A DNA stretch of 64,000 nucleotides from Helicobacter rappini (GTDB lineage: Bacteria > Campylobacterota > Campylobacteria > Campylobacterales > Helicobacteraceae). Of this stretch, positions 41,495 through 50,916 are shown one piece after another. A program made the position numbers and the translations under genes. The stretch's first letter is position 1. Every line of letters starts with the position of its first letter. The DNA lies in contig NZ_FZPK01000040.1 of NCBI RefSeq assembly GCF_900198625.1, positions 16,250 through 80,249 of the forward strand, in the 5' to 3' direction. The notes under the pieces are model-generated. The model had not been told where the DNA came from and ran no database searches. It saw nothing but the letters and a program-made list of their open reading frames with translations.

Positions 41495-44050
41495 TTATTT
41501 TGGGGTATTCACCTTTGAATCATCAATGGTAAAATCAATAAATTCTGATTTAAATCCATGATTTGCAATACTATTGTAATGCTGTGCTGCGGCGTTGTAA
41601 TTCTCTGCTTCTTGATATAGCACACCTAAGGCATAGCGGCTTTCATAATTCACACTAGAATCCATTTTTGATAATTGTAATAAAAGACTTGCTGCATTCT
41701 TGTGTCCAGCCCCGATAGCCGCCACAGCACCCAAATAACGCGTATAACTATCATCTTCTTTTAAACCATTAATAAGCCTATCATAAATCGCATAGCTTTC
41801 TTCAAAGTTTTGCTGATAGATATTTAAAAGTCCTAAGGCTTGTAATAAGCCATTTGGATTTTTTGTTTGCGTGCTTAGCTTGTAGTTTAAAAGCTTTTTC
41901 TCTCTCTCAAGATTCCCAGTTATAAAGCCTACATAGATATATAACTCTCGTGCTAGATTCGGTCCATAGAAAACATTGTCTAGATTCATATTATCTTCTC
42001 TAAAGAGATACTGCATATTAAGCGATGAATTCTTCACATTTGTGCCATAGTTTCTTGCTAAATCAAGCAAAATATTTGACACAATATCATTTGATTGATA
42101 GTATTTTAGCCGCTCAAAACCAGCGACAATATTTTTCGTATCTCTCATGTGTATCGCACTGATTGACTGAAAGGCTAGTGCCATTGCCCTTTTTTCATTC
42201 GCTTCAGGGATATATACGCCCATATCAGTTGGGTTATTTACCCATTCTTTGATTTTACTAAATAATACGAGTTGCTCTTTTGGCATTTTGCTATCTGCTA
42301 TGCTTTGCCCTAGATTCACATTTAATGTGCTTATATCTTTATAGACGAGTTTGCCTGTAACCATAGCAAACGCACCGGCTTGCACATCTGTCATATCAAG
42401 GTGATAGGCACGCAAAAAGTGCTTATAAGCATTTGCAAAATCGCCAACTTGTGCGTAAATTAGCCCTGCATTATAGTGCAATACAGCATGATTTGGATTC
42501 TCATCGACATCATGTTTAATCATTGCTAAAGCCCCGCGTAAGTCGTTTTCATTAATCTTACGCAAGGATTGGGCTATGCTTGTATTAATGTTTGAGATAG
42601 TAGCACCTTTTATTAATATCGCATGGCTTTCTTCGAGATTCCCTAAATTGATTTTAGAATCTAGCACACCATCTGAAATAATGCTTAAAGCTTCATTCAC
42701 ATTAAACACACGATAAGGGGCATAATAGAATAGAATCTTACTTGTCAAAAGGTTTGAATGCTCAAAAGTCCTATTCCAAAACTCTTCTTGGGCTAACTGC
42801 ACATTGAAAACATTTGGAGCAACTCTAGCTTGTATAGGATAGGGGTTTATAATATCGTTTTCTTTTTTCTCGCCACCAAACTCATCAATAATGCGTGCTG
42901 CCTCTATAAAATCACCTAATTTTAGATTAATAAGCTGCATAGTCATTTTCGCATGCCAATCATTTGGATATTGTATGAGATAGTTATGCACATGAGCCCT
43001 TGCCGCATTAAGACTGCCCTGCCTTGCTAATAGCTGCCCTAGTGCAAGTTCATCTTGCTTTTCTGCGACTGCTTTTAGGTTATTATAGGCTTGGACATTG
43101 TCGTTGAAAAGGGTATAAAGCTTTGCTGCTAGTCTCTTGCTATCTTTGTCAAAATGCGTATTTGTATCGTGATTAAGCGGTGATAGTGCCTCAAAATACT
43201 GCCCTTGATAGTATTGATTGAGAGCATAGGAATAGGCGTATGGCGGGAGATTGCTGATTTGATTCGCATAGGTATTTGCGATATTAATATAGTATTGATA
43301 CTTATCCATATCGCCTAATCTAAATGCACTTACTGCTGCATTAATCGCACTTAATGCTACATCTTCACCTGCTGAAATAGCCTTATCATAGTATTCTATA
43401 CTTTTTTGATAATCTTGTGATTTAGCGTTAATTACGCCTAAATTGTAGTTTGCGATAGCCTTTGCATAAGTAGCGATTTGATTAAATAACATGAGGGCTT
43501 CTTGCTTATCGCCTGTTTTATAGAGCATATCTGCTTTTTGAATCATATTTTCAAGATTCTTATTATCCACAACTGGGGGCTTTGTGGTAACTTCTGGAAT
43601 ACTTGGTAACACAACGCCACCTTGACTTTCAGCATTACTTCCTTCTTGTATATTAGCCCCACCACTACCGCCGCCTTGATTATTCGCACCACCTTGTTGT
43701 GTGCTTTGAGTAGCACTCTGCTCTGTTTCAGAATCTTGCTTTGGTTTAAAAGCACTCACAAGTAGCATAACAAGCAATAGCACAAAAAGTAGTAACAATA
43801 CTACAAGCAAAATGCGTCTAGTCTTTACCCCTAGCTTTTCATCAATATTGCGTATAAGCGGAATATCTTTAGCATTGTCTCTAGCAAAGTTTTCTAATGG
43901 CGTGAAAAATGCCATAATGCCACTTGGCTTTTTCTTCTTTTCTTCAGGTTTAGATTCTGTATTTTCATCAGTGTTATTAGAATCTTTTACTTCATCTGTT
44001 GCTAGATCTTCTGCTGCTATATCTTCTGGTTTTTTTTGCTCTTCTGCCAT
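41495..44050 (-). CDS. PflB-like TPR membrane protein (flagellar motor disk)
   Basis: An 851-residue protein with a charged cytoplasmic start of about 78 residues, a single membrane helix at 79-100 (RILLVVLLLLFVLLLVMLLV), a Gln/Gly-rich linker, then a long periplasmic solenoid of TPR-like repeats, such as ALMLFNQIATYAKAIANYNL, AVLHYNAGLIYAQVGDFANA and YALGVLYQEAENYNAAAQHY. The layout and the position next to serS match PflB of Campylobacter (Cj0390 beside serS Cj0389), needed to recruit stator units for motility. Assignment rests on architecture and neighbourhood. A 5' gap of 28 bases separates it from serS, so they are probably co-transcribed. Confidence 0.7.
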   Translation of the reverse strand: MAEEQKKPEDIAAEDLATDEVKDSNNTDENTESKPEEKKKKPSGIMAFFTPLENFARDNAKDIPLIRNIDEKLGVKTRRILLVVLLLLFVLLLVMLLVSAFKPKQDSETEQSATQSTQQGGANNQGGGSGGANIQEGSNAESQGGVVLPSIPEVTTKPPVVDNKNLENMIQKADMLYKTGDKQEALMLFNQIATYAKAIANYNLGVINAKSQDYQKSIEYYDKAISAGEDVALSAINAAVSAFRLGDMDKYQYYINIANTYANQISNLPPYAYSYALNQYYQGQYFEALSPLNHDTNTHFDKDSKRLAAKLYTLFNDNVQAYNNLKAVAEKQDELALGQLLARQGSLNAARAHVHNYLIQYPNDWHAKMTMQLINLKLGDFIEAARIIDEFGGEKKENDIINPYPIQARVAPNVFNVQLAQEEFWNRTFEHSNLLTSKILFYYAPYRVFNVNEALSIISDGVLDSKINLGNLEESHAILIKGATISNINTSIAQSLRKINENDLRGALAMIKHDVDENPNHAVLHYNAGLIYAQVGDFANAYKHFLRAYHLDMTDVQAGAFAMVTGKLVYKDISTLNVNLGQSIADSKMPKEQLVLFSKIKEWVNNPTDMGVYIPEANEKRAMALAFQSISAIHMRDTKNIVAGFERLKYYQSNDIVSNILLDLARNYGTNVKNSSLNMQYLFREDNMNLDNVFYGPNLARELYIYVGFITGNLEREKKLLNYKLSTQTKNPNGLLQALGLLNIYQQNFEESYAIYDRLINGLKEDDSYTRYLGAVAAIGAGHKNAASLLLQLSKMDSSVNYESRYALGVLYQEAENYNAAAQHYNSIANHGFKSEFIDFTIDDSKVNTPK

Positions 44051-44078
44051 TCCCTAATCCCCAAATAAACTATAGAAT

Positions 44079-45374
44079 CTAAAGATACTTTTCTAATACT
44101 TTAGGTATTTGAATGCTACCATCAGCTTGTTGAAAATTCTCCATAATAGCAACAAGAGTCCTGCCTACTGCTAAGCTTGAGCCATTTAGCGTATGTGTGA
44201 GTGTATTTTTACCTGCCCTCTTGTATCTTATCTTAGCCCTACGCGCTTGAAAATCCGCACAATTTGACACAGAGCTAATCTCACGATAGCAATTCTGCCC
44301 GGGTAGCCATACCTCTAAATCAATAGTATTTGTCGCAGAAAAGCCTATATCGCCACTGCAAAGCTGCACTAGCCTATGTGGTAACTCTAAAGATTCTAAA
44401 AGTTTTGAGACATTATCTACCATTCTTTGCTGCATAGATTCACTTTGTTCTGGTGTGGTGATTGCCACAAGCTCGACTTTATCAAACTGATGCTGCCTTA
44501 TAATGCCACGCGTATCCCTTCCTGCACTGCCTGCCTCTTTTCTAAAGCAAGGTGTATATGCTGTCATCATAATGGGTAGCTCGTTTTCAGCCAGAATCAT
44601 ATCTTGATAAAGATTAGTGAGAGAAATCTCTGAAGTAGAAATAAGATAGAGATTATGCCCCTTATTAGAATCTTCGCTTTCATTTATATCATCATTCATA
44701 GATTCTATATGAAACATATCATCAGCAAATTTTGGAAGCTGTCCGGTCCCAAACATAGCTCTTTCATTTACAATGACTGGCACACTGCATACTTCAAAGC
44801 CATTTTTATAGTTAAAATCAAGCATATAAGATATTAAAGCATGATTTAGTCTCGCAGCCTCTCCACGCAAAACAGAAAAACGACTTTTAGCAAGTTTTAC
44901 CCCAGCTTCAAAGTCAATCCATTTGTTTTTCTCTGCAAGCTCCCAATGCTCTTTTGGTGTGAAATCAAACTTTTTTGGCTCTAAAACATGCTTAATCACA
45001 ACATTATCGTTTTCATCTGTGCCTATGGGCGTATTCTTATCTAAAAGGTTTGGAATCTTAAGCAAAATCTCTTGCAATGCTACTTCTGCTTTGGCTACCT
45101 TTGCAACCTCTTCTTGCACTTTTCTTTTTAATGTATCAAGGTTTTCTTTATGACTTTGCAAAAGATTAGAATCTGCTTTTTTTCGCATGAGTTCGCCATA
45201 TTCTTTTGAGAGTTTGTTTTGTTCTGCCTGCATAGATTCTGCTATGTTTTTTTGTTGCTTTAACTTATTTGCATTCTCTTTCAATACATCAAGCATGGCT
45301 TTTTCTACATTCCTATTGGCAAGATTCTGTGCTACATAGTCAAAATCTTGTAATAAAAGTTTAACATCAATCAT
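44079..45374 (-). CDS. serS: Seryl-tRNA synthetase
   Basis: Charges tRNA-Ser (and supports selenocysteine where used). The 431-residue class II synthetase has the N-terminal two-helix arm (residues about 30-110, rich in Lys/Glu), motif 2 ([22 protein letters not shown]) and motif 3 ([16 protein letters not shown]), and serine-site blocks such as [10 protein letters not shown] and [21 protein letters not shown] short Asp/Ser insertion ([12 protein letters not shown]) lies before the TSE block. Length is normal. It lies just upstream of the pflB-like gene. Confidence 0.97.
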   Translation of the reverse strand: MIDVKLLLQDFDYVAQNLANRNVEKAMLDVLKENANKLKQQKNIAESMQAEQNKLSKEYGELMRKKADSNLLQSHKENLDTLKRKVQEEVAKVAKAEVALQEILLKIPNLLDKNTPIGTDENDNVVIKHVLEPKKFDFTPKEHWELAEKNKWIDFEAGVKLAKSRFSVLRGEAARLNHALISYMLDFNYKNGFEVCSVPVIVNERAMFGTGQLPKFADDMFHIESMNDDINESEDSNKGHNLYLISTSEISLTNLYQDMILAENELPIMMTAYTPCFRKEAGSAGRDTRGIIRQHQFDKVELVAITTPEQSESMQQRMVDNVSKLLESLELPHRLVQLCSGDIGFSATNTIDLEVWLPGQNCYREISSVSNCADFQARRAKIRYKRAGKNTLTHTLNGSSLAVGRTLVAIMENFQQADGSIQIPKVLEKYL

Positions 45375-45512
45375 TGAGAAATACCTTTTAGCAACTATGA
45401 ATATTTATGTATAAAAGAAGCAATTATAACAAAATAATGATATAAAATGTATTGATAAAAGATTTTTTTTGTTAAAATAACAGCAATAAAATAAAAGTTT
45501 AGGAGCTTTGTT

Positions 45513-46466
45513 TTGATAAGCAATATTGATAAAACGACTTCACTCCATTTAAATAATGAAGCACAATTTCTCTGTTTTACCCTAGAAGATACTGAAAATG
45601 AGCAAGACATTCAGCTTTATGCGATGAATGTTTTTAAGATACGCGAGATAATCTATTATGACGGGGAATTAACAGAGACTGCGGGGGAAAATGAGGGCAT
45701 AGTGCTTGGATTCCTAACTGTTAGAGGGGAGAGCATACCGCTTGTTGATATGCGTAGATGGCTTTACTTTAACGCACAAGATCCAAAGCGAGACTTAAAA
45801 GAATACTCTATCCAAAGTCAAAAAAATCTTGTGATTCTATGTAATTTTTCACAATGCACAGTTGGACTTAGAATCTTGAGTGTAAAACGCATTATCCAGC
45901 GAAGCTGGGATTCTGTAATTGTAGGTAGTGAATATGGCTTTGATGGGAATAATAAGATTACTGCTACTACAAAATTTGATGATGGTGCGGTAGTGCAAAT
46001 CATGGATGTTGAACGCATGGTAGTAGATGCTTTCCCATCAGTAGAAATGTCGCATGAATTGCAACTTGAAGGATTAAAGGCAATTGAGAGTGATAAAGTT
46101 GTATTGTTAGCAGAAGATTCTAAACCCGCGCAAAAATCACTTCAAATCATTATGGAGAAACTACAACTTCGCTATTTTACCTTTCCAAATGGCAAAGCAT
46201 TGCTTGAGTATCTCTACACACCGGGTGTTGCTAAAACCGTTGGGGCAGTCATCACTGACCTTGAAATGCCACTCATTTCAGGCTTTGAAGTCTTAAAGCA
46301 TATACGCGAGCATGAAGATACAAAGACTATGCCTGTAATTGTTAATTCATCAATGAGTAATGATTCTAATATTGAAAAAGCACAAAGCCTAAAAGCAAAC
46401 GCTTTTATCACAAAATCAAACCCCGCAGAGATAGAAGACGCCCTGCGTGAAGCCCTTGAAATCTAG
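45513..46466 (+). CDS. cheV: CheV chemotaxis coupling protein (CheW domain plus receiver)
   Basis: CheV links chemoreceptors to the CheA kinase and can be phosphorylated. The first 170 residues are a CheW-like domain (FCFTLEDTE, MNVFKIREIIYYD, GFLTVRGESIPLVDMRRWLY, VKRIIQRSW). Residues from about 195 are a response-regulator domain: acidic pocket AEDSKP, phospho-acceptor in VITDLEMPLISGFEV, and the conserved Lys in FITKSNP. The gene probably starts with TTG: AGGAG lies about 7 bases upstream and no ATG fits before the conserved block. Helicobacter typically has three CheV paralogues; which one this is was not determined. Confidence 0.93.
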   Translation: MISNIDKTTSLHLNNEAQFLCFTLEDTENEQDIQLYAMNVFKIREIIYYDGELTETAGENEGIVLGFLTVRGESIPLVDMRRWLYFNAQDPKRDLKEYSIQSQKNLVILCNFSQCTVGLRILSVKRIIQRSWDSVIVGSEYGFDGNNKITATTKFDDGAVVQIMDVERMVVDAFPSVEMSHELQLEGLKAIESDKVVLLAEDSKPAQKSLQIIMEKLQLRYFTFPNGKALLEYLYTPGVAKTVGAVITDLEMPLISGFEVLKHIREHEDTKTMPVIVNSSMSNDSNIEKAQSLKANAFITKSNPAEIEDALREALEI

Positions 46467-46727
46467 ATTGACTATAATTTGAGATAGAAGCATTATGTGT
46501 AAAATCTAGATTCTAAAAATCTATTTATCGTTTTTAGCAAAGCAACATTTCTCAAATCTTAGGGTTTGTAAAATGTTGCACTTTTTAAGGTTTAAAATGA
46601 CAATCATAATAGAATCAGAAAGGTTTCAAGTAATGCTTAAAAAGCTTTGCATTCATATATTTATATTTTTGCGAGTGTTTTAGATCGCTTAGAGTGTAAA
46701 TTTATAGAATCTAGCTTTGCATTATTG

Positions 46728-46733
46728 TATAAT
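46728..46733 (+). promoter_or_regulatory. Probable -10 box for the motE-like gene
   Basis: TATAAT 29 bases before the ATG at 46762, with an AAGGA ribosome site between them. Confidence 0.6.
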
Positions 46734-46761
46734 ATTACGCAAGATTCTGTTACATAAGGAT

Positions 46762-47547
46762 ATGGTAGTGAAAAAGGTTTTTTTAGGAAGTCTTATTGTT
46801 GGTTGTTTATGTGTAAGTGCGTTTGCCGATGACGAGACAGAAAAAAAAGCAGTCAAAACGCAATCTTTAACAACTAGTGCGAGTTTTGATCCAGAGGCAG
46901 CACAACAGCTAGCAAAACAATGTGATGCAATCTTTGAGGCAAGAAAGCAAGAGCTTGCAACAAGTCTATTGCAGCTACAACAGCAACAAAGCACTTTGCA
47001 GATTCTAACCACAGAAAACACAAAGCTATTGAAAGAAAAAGAAGAGCAGATGAAGCTAAAAGAGAGTGCGTTAAAGAAAATGTATGCTGATATGCGAGAT
47101 GAAGAAGCAAAAAAATCAGCAGAAAGTGAAGCAAAACTCAATGAAGCAAAAAAGCTATTAGCACAGAATGAAGAGATTCTAAAGCAAATCACAGGCACAA
47201 AGGACACAAAACTAGCTGAAAGCTATGCGAAAATGAAAGATAGCAAAGCCGCCCCGATTTTAGCAGCTATGCCAGAAGATGATGCGGTTATGATTCTATT
47301 GAGCCTAAAACCGAATCAAATGGGAAGCATTCTAGCACAAATGCAGCCAGATAAAGCCGCAGAACTTACAAAACTTATAAAATATTTCCCTAGTAAAAAG
47401 CCAGTCCCACCAAATGCACCACCACCAACCACACCGGATGGAATCAATGTAGAAGATAATATGCCACAAAACGCTAGAGAAGCAAACACAAATCAGCAAA
47501 ATAACGCAGTGCCACAAAGCTTTGATGGCAATATGAGGGTGTATTAG
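46762..47547 (+). CDS. MotE/FlgX-like periplasmic flagellar chaperone
   Basis: A 261-residue exported protein: signal peptide (VVKKVFLGSLIVGCLCVSAF, ending ADD), then a coiled coil of about 110 residues rich in Lys/Glu/Gln/Leu, then an MgtE-N-like helical domain: YAKMKDSKAAPILAAMPEDD, VMILLSLKPNQMGSILAQMQ and PDKAAELTKLI. Coiled coil plus MgtE-N is the pattern of MotE, which stabilises a flagellar motor component, and of FlgX in Campylobacter. A Pro/Asn/Gln-rich tail ends the chain. The AAGGA site decides the start at 46762. The name is given by architecture; orthology should be checked. Confidence 0.75.
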   Translation: MVVKKVFLGSLIVGCLCVSAFADDETEKKAVKTQSLTTSASFDPEAAQQLAKQCDAIFEARKQELATSLLQLQQQQSTLQILTTENTKLLKEKEEQMKLKESALKKMYADMRDEEAKKSAESEAKLNEAKKLLAQNEEILKQITGTKDTKLAESYAKMKDSKAAPILAAMPEDDAVMILLSLKPNQMGSILAQMQPDKAAELTKLIKYFPSKKPVPPNAPPPTTPDGINVEDNMPQNAREANTNQQNNAVPQSFDGNMRVY

Positions 47548-48119
47548 AATCCATAATAATAGCCTTGTATTGCAATGAAATCATATGATTAACTTTATTA
47601 AACACCATTAAGTAGAGAGTGCAAGATATAAGGCATTATTTGTTTATATCGTTTTATTTATTACGAAAACATGCGTAACGAGATAATTTTATTGCATTAT
47701 TATATGTTTTTTAATATGGTGGTGTAGGGTTGATATAAAATATTAAAGCTCAATATTTTCTAAGCTTTGTAACGGCTTTTAGTACTTGATTCTTAGTTAA
47801 GATAGGTAAAAACATGCAATATTGTGCGGGGAACAAAATGATTATACTAGAGTCATAGATAAAGTATCTTTCTGAAATGCTATTTTTTTTACTTTGCTGT
47901 GTATATAATAATGTAATCAAATTTTATCATTTTCACTCATAGCGAAAGTGAAATTCCCTATTCTATCTTATATCCACAAACTTTTCATATCAATCACATC
48001 ACAAAATTTTGCCTCTCTTAAAGGCGATGAAGTTTTATGTTATAGTCCTTGATTTGTTTTTTTTTTTTTGTAGAATGCACTCGAAGCTATATGCTTAATT
48101 TTACATTAAAGGACAATCA
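47548..48119. other. 572-bp intergenic region ending in a T13 tract
   Basis: No gene was recognised. A run of 13 T (48057-48069) lies 51 bases before the GTPase gene, in the place of a -35/-10 region, so its length could tune the promoter. The rest is AT-rich and featureless. Confidence 0.6.
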
Positions 48120-49073
48120 ATGAATCCATTTATGAACCCAATGAATCCAAAGGAAAGTGAAGAATCGGGATTGAGAAAGATTCTTTTAGAAATCTATGAC
48201 TTAAAAGACAAACTTGAAGATGAACAAAGAGCAGGTATGAAAGCTATCTTGGATAGTCTTGATATACCGCTTAATATCCTGCTAATGGGTGGCACAGGCG
48301 TGGGTAAAAGCTCTACGATTAATGCCATTTATGGAGCAAATAGAGTAGAAGTTGGCACAAGTGCCAGACCACAAACACAAGAGATAGAGCAATGCCAAAT
48401 CTCTAAAAATATCACCCTTTATGATTCTCCCGGACTTGGCGAGGGAAGTGAGAAAGATAAGCAGCATATGGAGAAAATCCATAAACTACTCACCGACACA
48501 GATGGAAATGGCAATGCTAAAATTGATCTAGTCCTTGTCATTACTGATGCAAGTGTAAAAGGGCTGGGGCAAGAGTATGAAACGATAAAATATCTGCTTA
48601 AAACACTAGGCGATAGTAAGCGGATTTTAATCGGGCTTAATAAATGCGATTGTGCTGTAAGTGAGCGATATTTTGATAGAGAGAGTAATAAACTAGGACA
48701 GAAACAAGACGAATTTTTGAGAGAGAAAGTTGCAGATTTGCAAGCACGCATTAAAGCAGATACGGGGCTATCACTTATGGGAGATGATATTGTGTGTTAT
48801 AGTGCGGGTTATTATGATGAAGAGACGCAAACACAGGATAAGCCCTATAATATCGTGGAGTTAGAAAAAATGATACTAAGTAAAATCCCAAAGCAAAAAA
48901 GAGTCGTGCAGTCTGTGGAAGAGAGCATGGAACTCCGCGACTCATCAAGCGGAGGTGGTTTCTGGGATAGCGTGATAGATTTTGTTGATATGGTAACTGA
49001 CCAAATACCTGCAATTAAGGCTGCCAAGCAGGTTGGTAAAAAAATATGGGACTCCATTAAAAGCTGGTTTTAA
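48120..49073 (+). CDS. P-loop GTPase of the YfjP/YeeP (IRG-like) type
   Basis: A 317-residue GTPase with G1 GGTGVGKSST (57-66), G3 DSPGLGEG, G4 NKCD, and a switch region ARPQTQEIEQCQ. A leading acidic helix (LRKILLEIYDLKDKLEDEQR) and a C-terminal amphipathic stretch (FWDSVIDFVDMVTDQI ... KKIWDSIKSWF) suggest that it docks on a membrane or a partner. Relatives in E. coli (YfjP, YeeP) lie in cryptic prophages and mobile islands. Its role is unknown. AAAGGA precedes the ATG. The T13 tract upstream could make its expression variable. Confidence 0.8.
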   Translation: MNPFMNPMNPKESEESGLRKILLEIYDLKDKLEDEQRAGMKAILDSLDIPLNILLMGGTGVGKSSTINAIYGANRVEVGTSARPQTQEIEQCQISKNITLYDSPGLGEGSEKDKQHMEKIHKLLTDTDGNGNAKIDLVLVITDASVKGLGQEYETIKYLLKTLGDSKRILIGLNKCDCAVSERYFDRESNKLGQKQDEFLREKVADLQARIKADTGLSLMGDDIVCYSAGYYDEETQTQDKPYNIVELEKMILSKIPKQKRVVQSVEESMELRDSSSGGGFWDSVIDFVDMVTDQIPAIKAAKQVGKKIWDSIKSWF

Positions 49074-49155
49074 GATATAGAATCCCATTTTTAAAAAGTG
49101 GATTTAGTATTCTTTGCTATGCCTAAATGACAAGCTTTAGAATAGAATCTAAAGC

Positions 49156-50250
49156 TTACTCCCCCTCCAAGCTTCCCATATCAATCACATAGCGGAATTT
49201 TGCCTTGCCGCTTGTAAGATTTGCATAGGCTTTGTCAATGTCCTTTACACTAATGATTTCTACTTCAGGGTAGATTCCCTGCTGCACGGAAATATCTAGC
49301 ATTTCTTGCGTCTCTTTAATGCCGCCAATGAGTGAGCCATACACCTTTTTACCCGCAGAAAAAACAAGCCTTGTTACATCAATATGCGTTTTTAGCTCCA
49401 CAGGCGGCAGCCCCACAATTGCCATCTCGCCGCCAAATTTCAGCAAATCCACATAGCTATTGACATCATAAGCCGTAGGAATGGTAGAGATGATAAAGTC
49501 AAATCGCTCGCTACATTCACTCGCACTTGTGTAAAGGGCTTTTATGCCTAGATTCTTAGCTTCTTGTGCTTTAAGCGTATTTCGTGCAAACACACTCACT
49601 TCCGCCCCAAGATAAAGCGCGTATTTCACCGCCATAAGCCCAAGTCCGCCAAATCCAGCTACTGCGACTTTATCACCCCTTTTTACCTTGCTAAATTTTA
49701 AAGGGCTATAAGTGGTGATACCCGCACAAAGCAGTGGGGCGACTTTCTCTAGTGGGGCATTTTGTGGCACACTTATCGCAAAGTTTTCACTCACAACGAT
49801 ATTATTTGAGTAGCCGCCATAGGTTGGGGCATTATCGTGGAAGCAATCAAGGCAATCATAGGTAAAAACCGCCTTGCCATTTTCGCAAAACTGCTCTTGG
49901 CTCTGCTTACACGCACTACACTCCCCACAGGAATTCACCATACAGCCAACCCCCGCATAATCGCCGATCTTAAACTTACTCACATTTTTACCCACAGCTA
50001 CCACACGCCCGGCTATCTCGTGCCCGGGGACCATAGGATAGATTCCCTCTTTCCATTCACTTCTAGCAGAGTGTATATCGCTATGGCAGATTCCAGCATA
50101 GAGAATCTCAAGTAAAATATCATTCTCGCCCATTGCGTGGCGAGTGAAGCTAAAAGGCTTAAATGTATCATCTTTGTGGGCTACTGCATAGCCTTTTGCG
50201 GTGATTTTTTGCCCATTGTTGGCTTGGGCTAGATTTTCTTCTAAAAGCAT
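49156..50250 (-). CDS. Zinc-dependent alcohol dehydrogenase (CAD/YahK type)
   Basis: A 364-residue medium-chain dehydrogenase that oxidises alcohols or reduces aldehydes with NAD(P). It has the catalytic-zinc block AGICHSDIHSARSEW and GHEIAGRVVAVGKNV, structural-zinc cysteines (NSCGECSACKQSQEQFCENG), and a Rossmann GFGGLGLMAVKYAL. The start at 50250 follows AAAGGA; the reading frame extends to 50316 without a ribosome site. It stands alone between the GTPase gene and a divergent region. YahK-type enzymes have broad aldehyde specificity, often with NADPH. Confidence 0.92.
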   Translation of the reverse strand: MLLEENLAQANNGQKITAKGYAVAHKDDTFKPFSFTRHAMGENDILLEILYAGICHSDIHSARSEWKEGIYPMVPGHEIAGRVVAVGKNVSKFKIGDYAGVGCMVNSCGECSACKQSQEQFCENGKAVFTYDCLDCFHDNAPTYGGYSNNIVVSENFAISVPQNAPLEKVAPLLCAGITTYSPLKFSKVKRGDKVAVAGFGGLGLMAVKYALYLGAEVSVFARNTLKAQEAKNLGIKALYTSASECSERFDFIISTIPTAYDVNSYVDLLKFGGEMAIVGLPPVELKTHIDVTRLVFSAGKKVYGSLIGGIKETQEMLDISVQQGIYPEVEIISVKDIDKAYANLTSGKAKFRYVIDMGSLEGE

Positions 50251-50374
50251 AAAAATTCCTTTGGGTAGTAAAATAGCTAAGATTCTATAATATTTGTCTA
50301 TGAAAAATGCTAACAAGCGGGTTTAGACAAACACATAAAATCTTTAAGAGTGATATTATAAAGCCTAACATCTA

Positions 50375-50572
50375 GTGTCTGTCAAGGGAATTCAAGTAAG
50401 AGATAAAGAGCTTGGGGTTACTTTTTGCTTTGAAAAACAGGGCTATGACAAGATTATAAAAGATCATTACAAAGTGGTGAAAAATGAAAGTGTAATGATA
50501 ATCTATGTATATACAAGTAAAAGTATGAATAAATCTGCAAGATATGTAGCAAAACCTTTGAACCCTATCTAG
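50375..50572 (+). other. Short frame, possible gene remnant
   Basis: A 65-codon frame opens without a ribosome site and reads VRDKELGVTFCFEKQGYDKI then IKDHYKVVKNESVMIIYVY. The composition is protein-like and could be the tail of a lost gene, for instance a large secreted protein. It may be chance. The following 50573-50901 shows no gene, only AT-rich spacer before the DASS transporter. Confidence 0.3.
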
Positions 50573-50916
50573 CTGCAAGAGTAAATATGCAAAGATTAAG
50601 TTTAGTGGATTAAGCCAAAGATAAAAGCAACCTTTACACTTTATTTGTATTACTTGAGTATTTTGCATAGTTTTATATTGTTTAGCCTATATAGAATCTA
50701 GATGGCACAGGTTTCATATCGCACAATGAATATACGAACATCTACATTTGTTAAGCTATACCAGCTATTCCGTAAAATCTTCCCCATCATGTTACATGTG
50801 GTAGCACGAAACAACAATTATAAACTTATATGACAAGAATATATCATAACATATCCACTTTTATTGGCATGTATATTACAATACAACGCTAAGTATCTTG
50901 AATGAAAGGGGACAAT

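Noticed and set aside
47548..48056. Small RNA gene in the long spacer before the GTPase
   Set aside because: No clear promoter-terminator pair or stable hairpin was seen, so nothing supports it.
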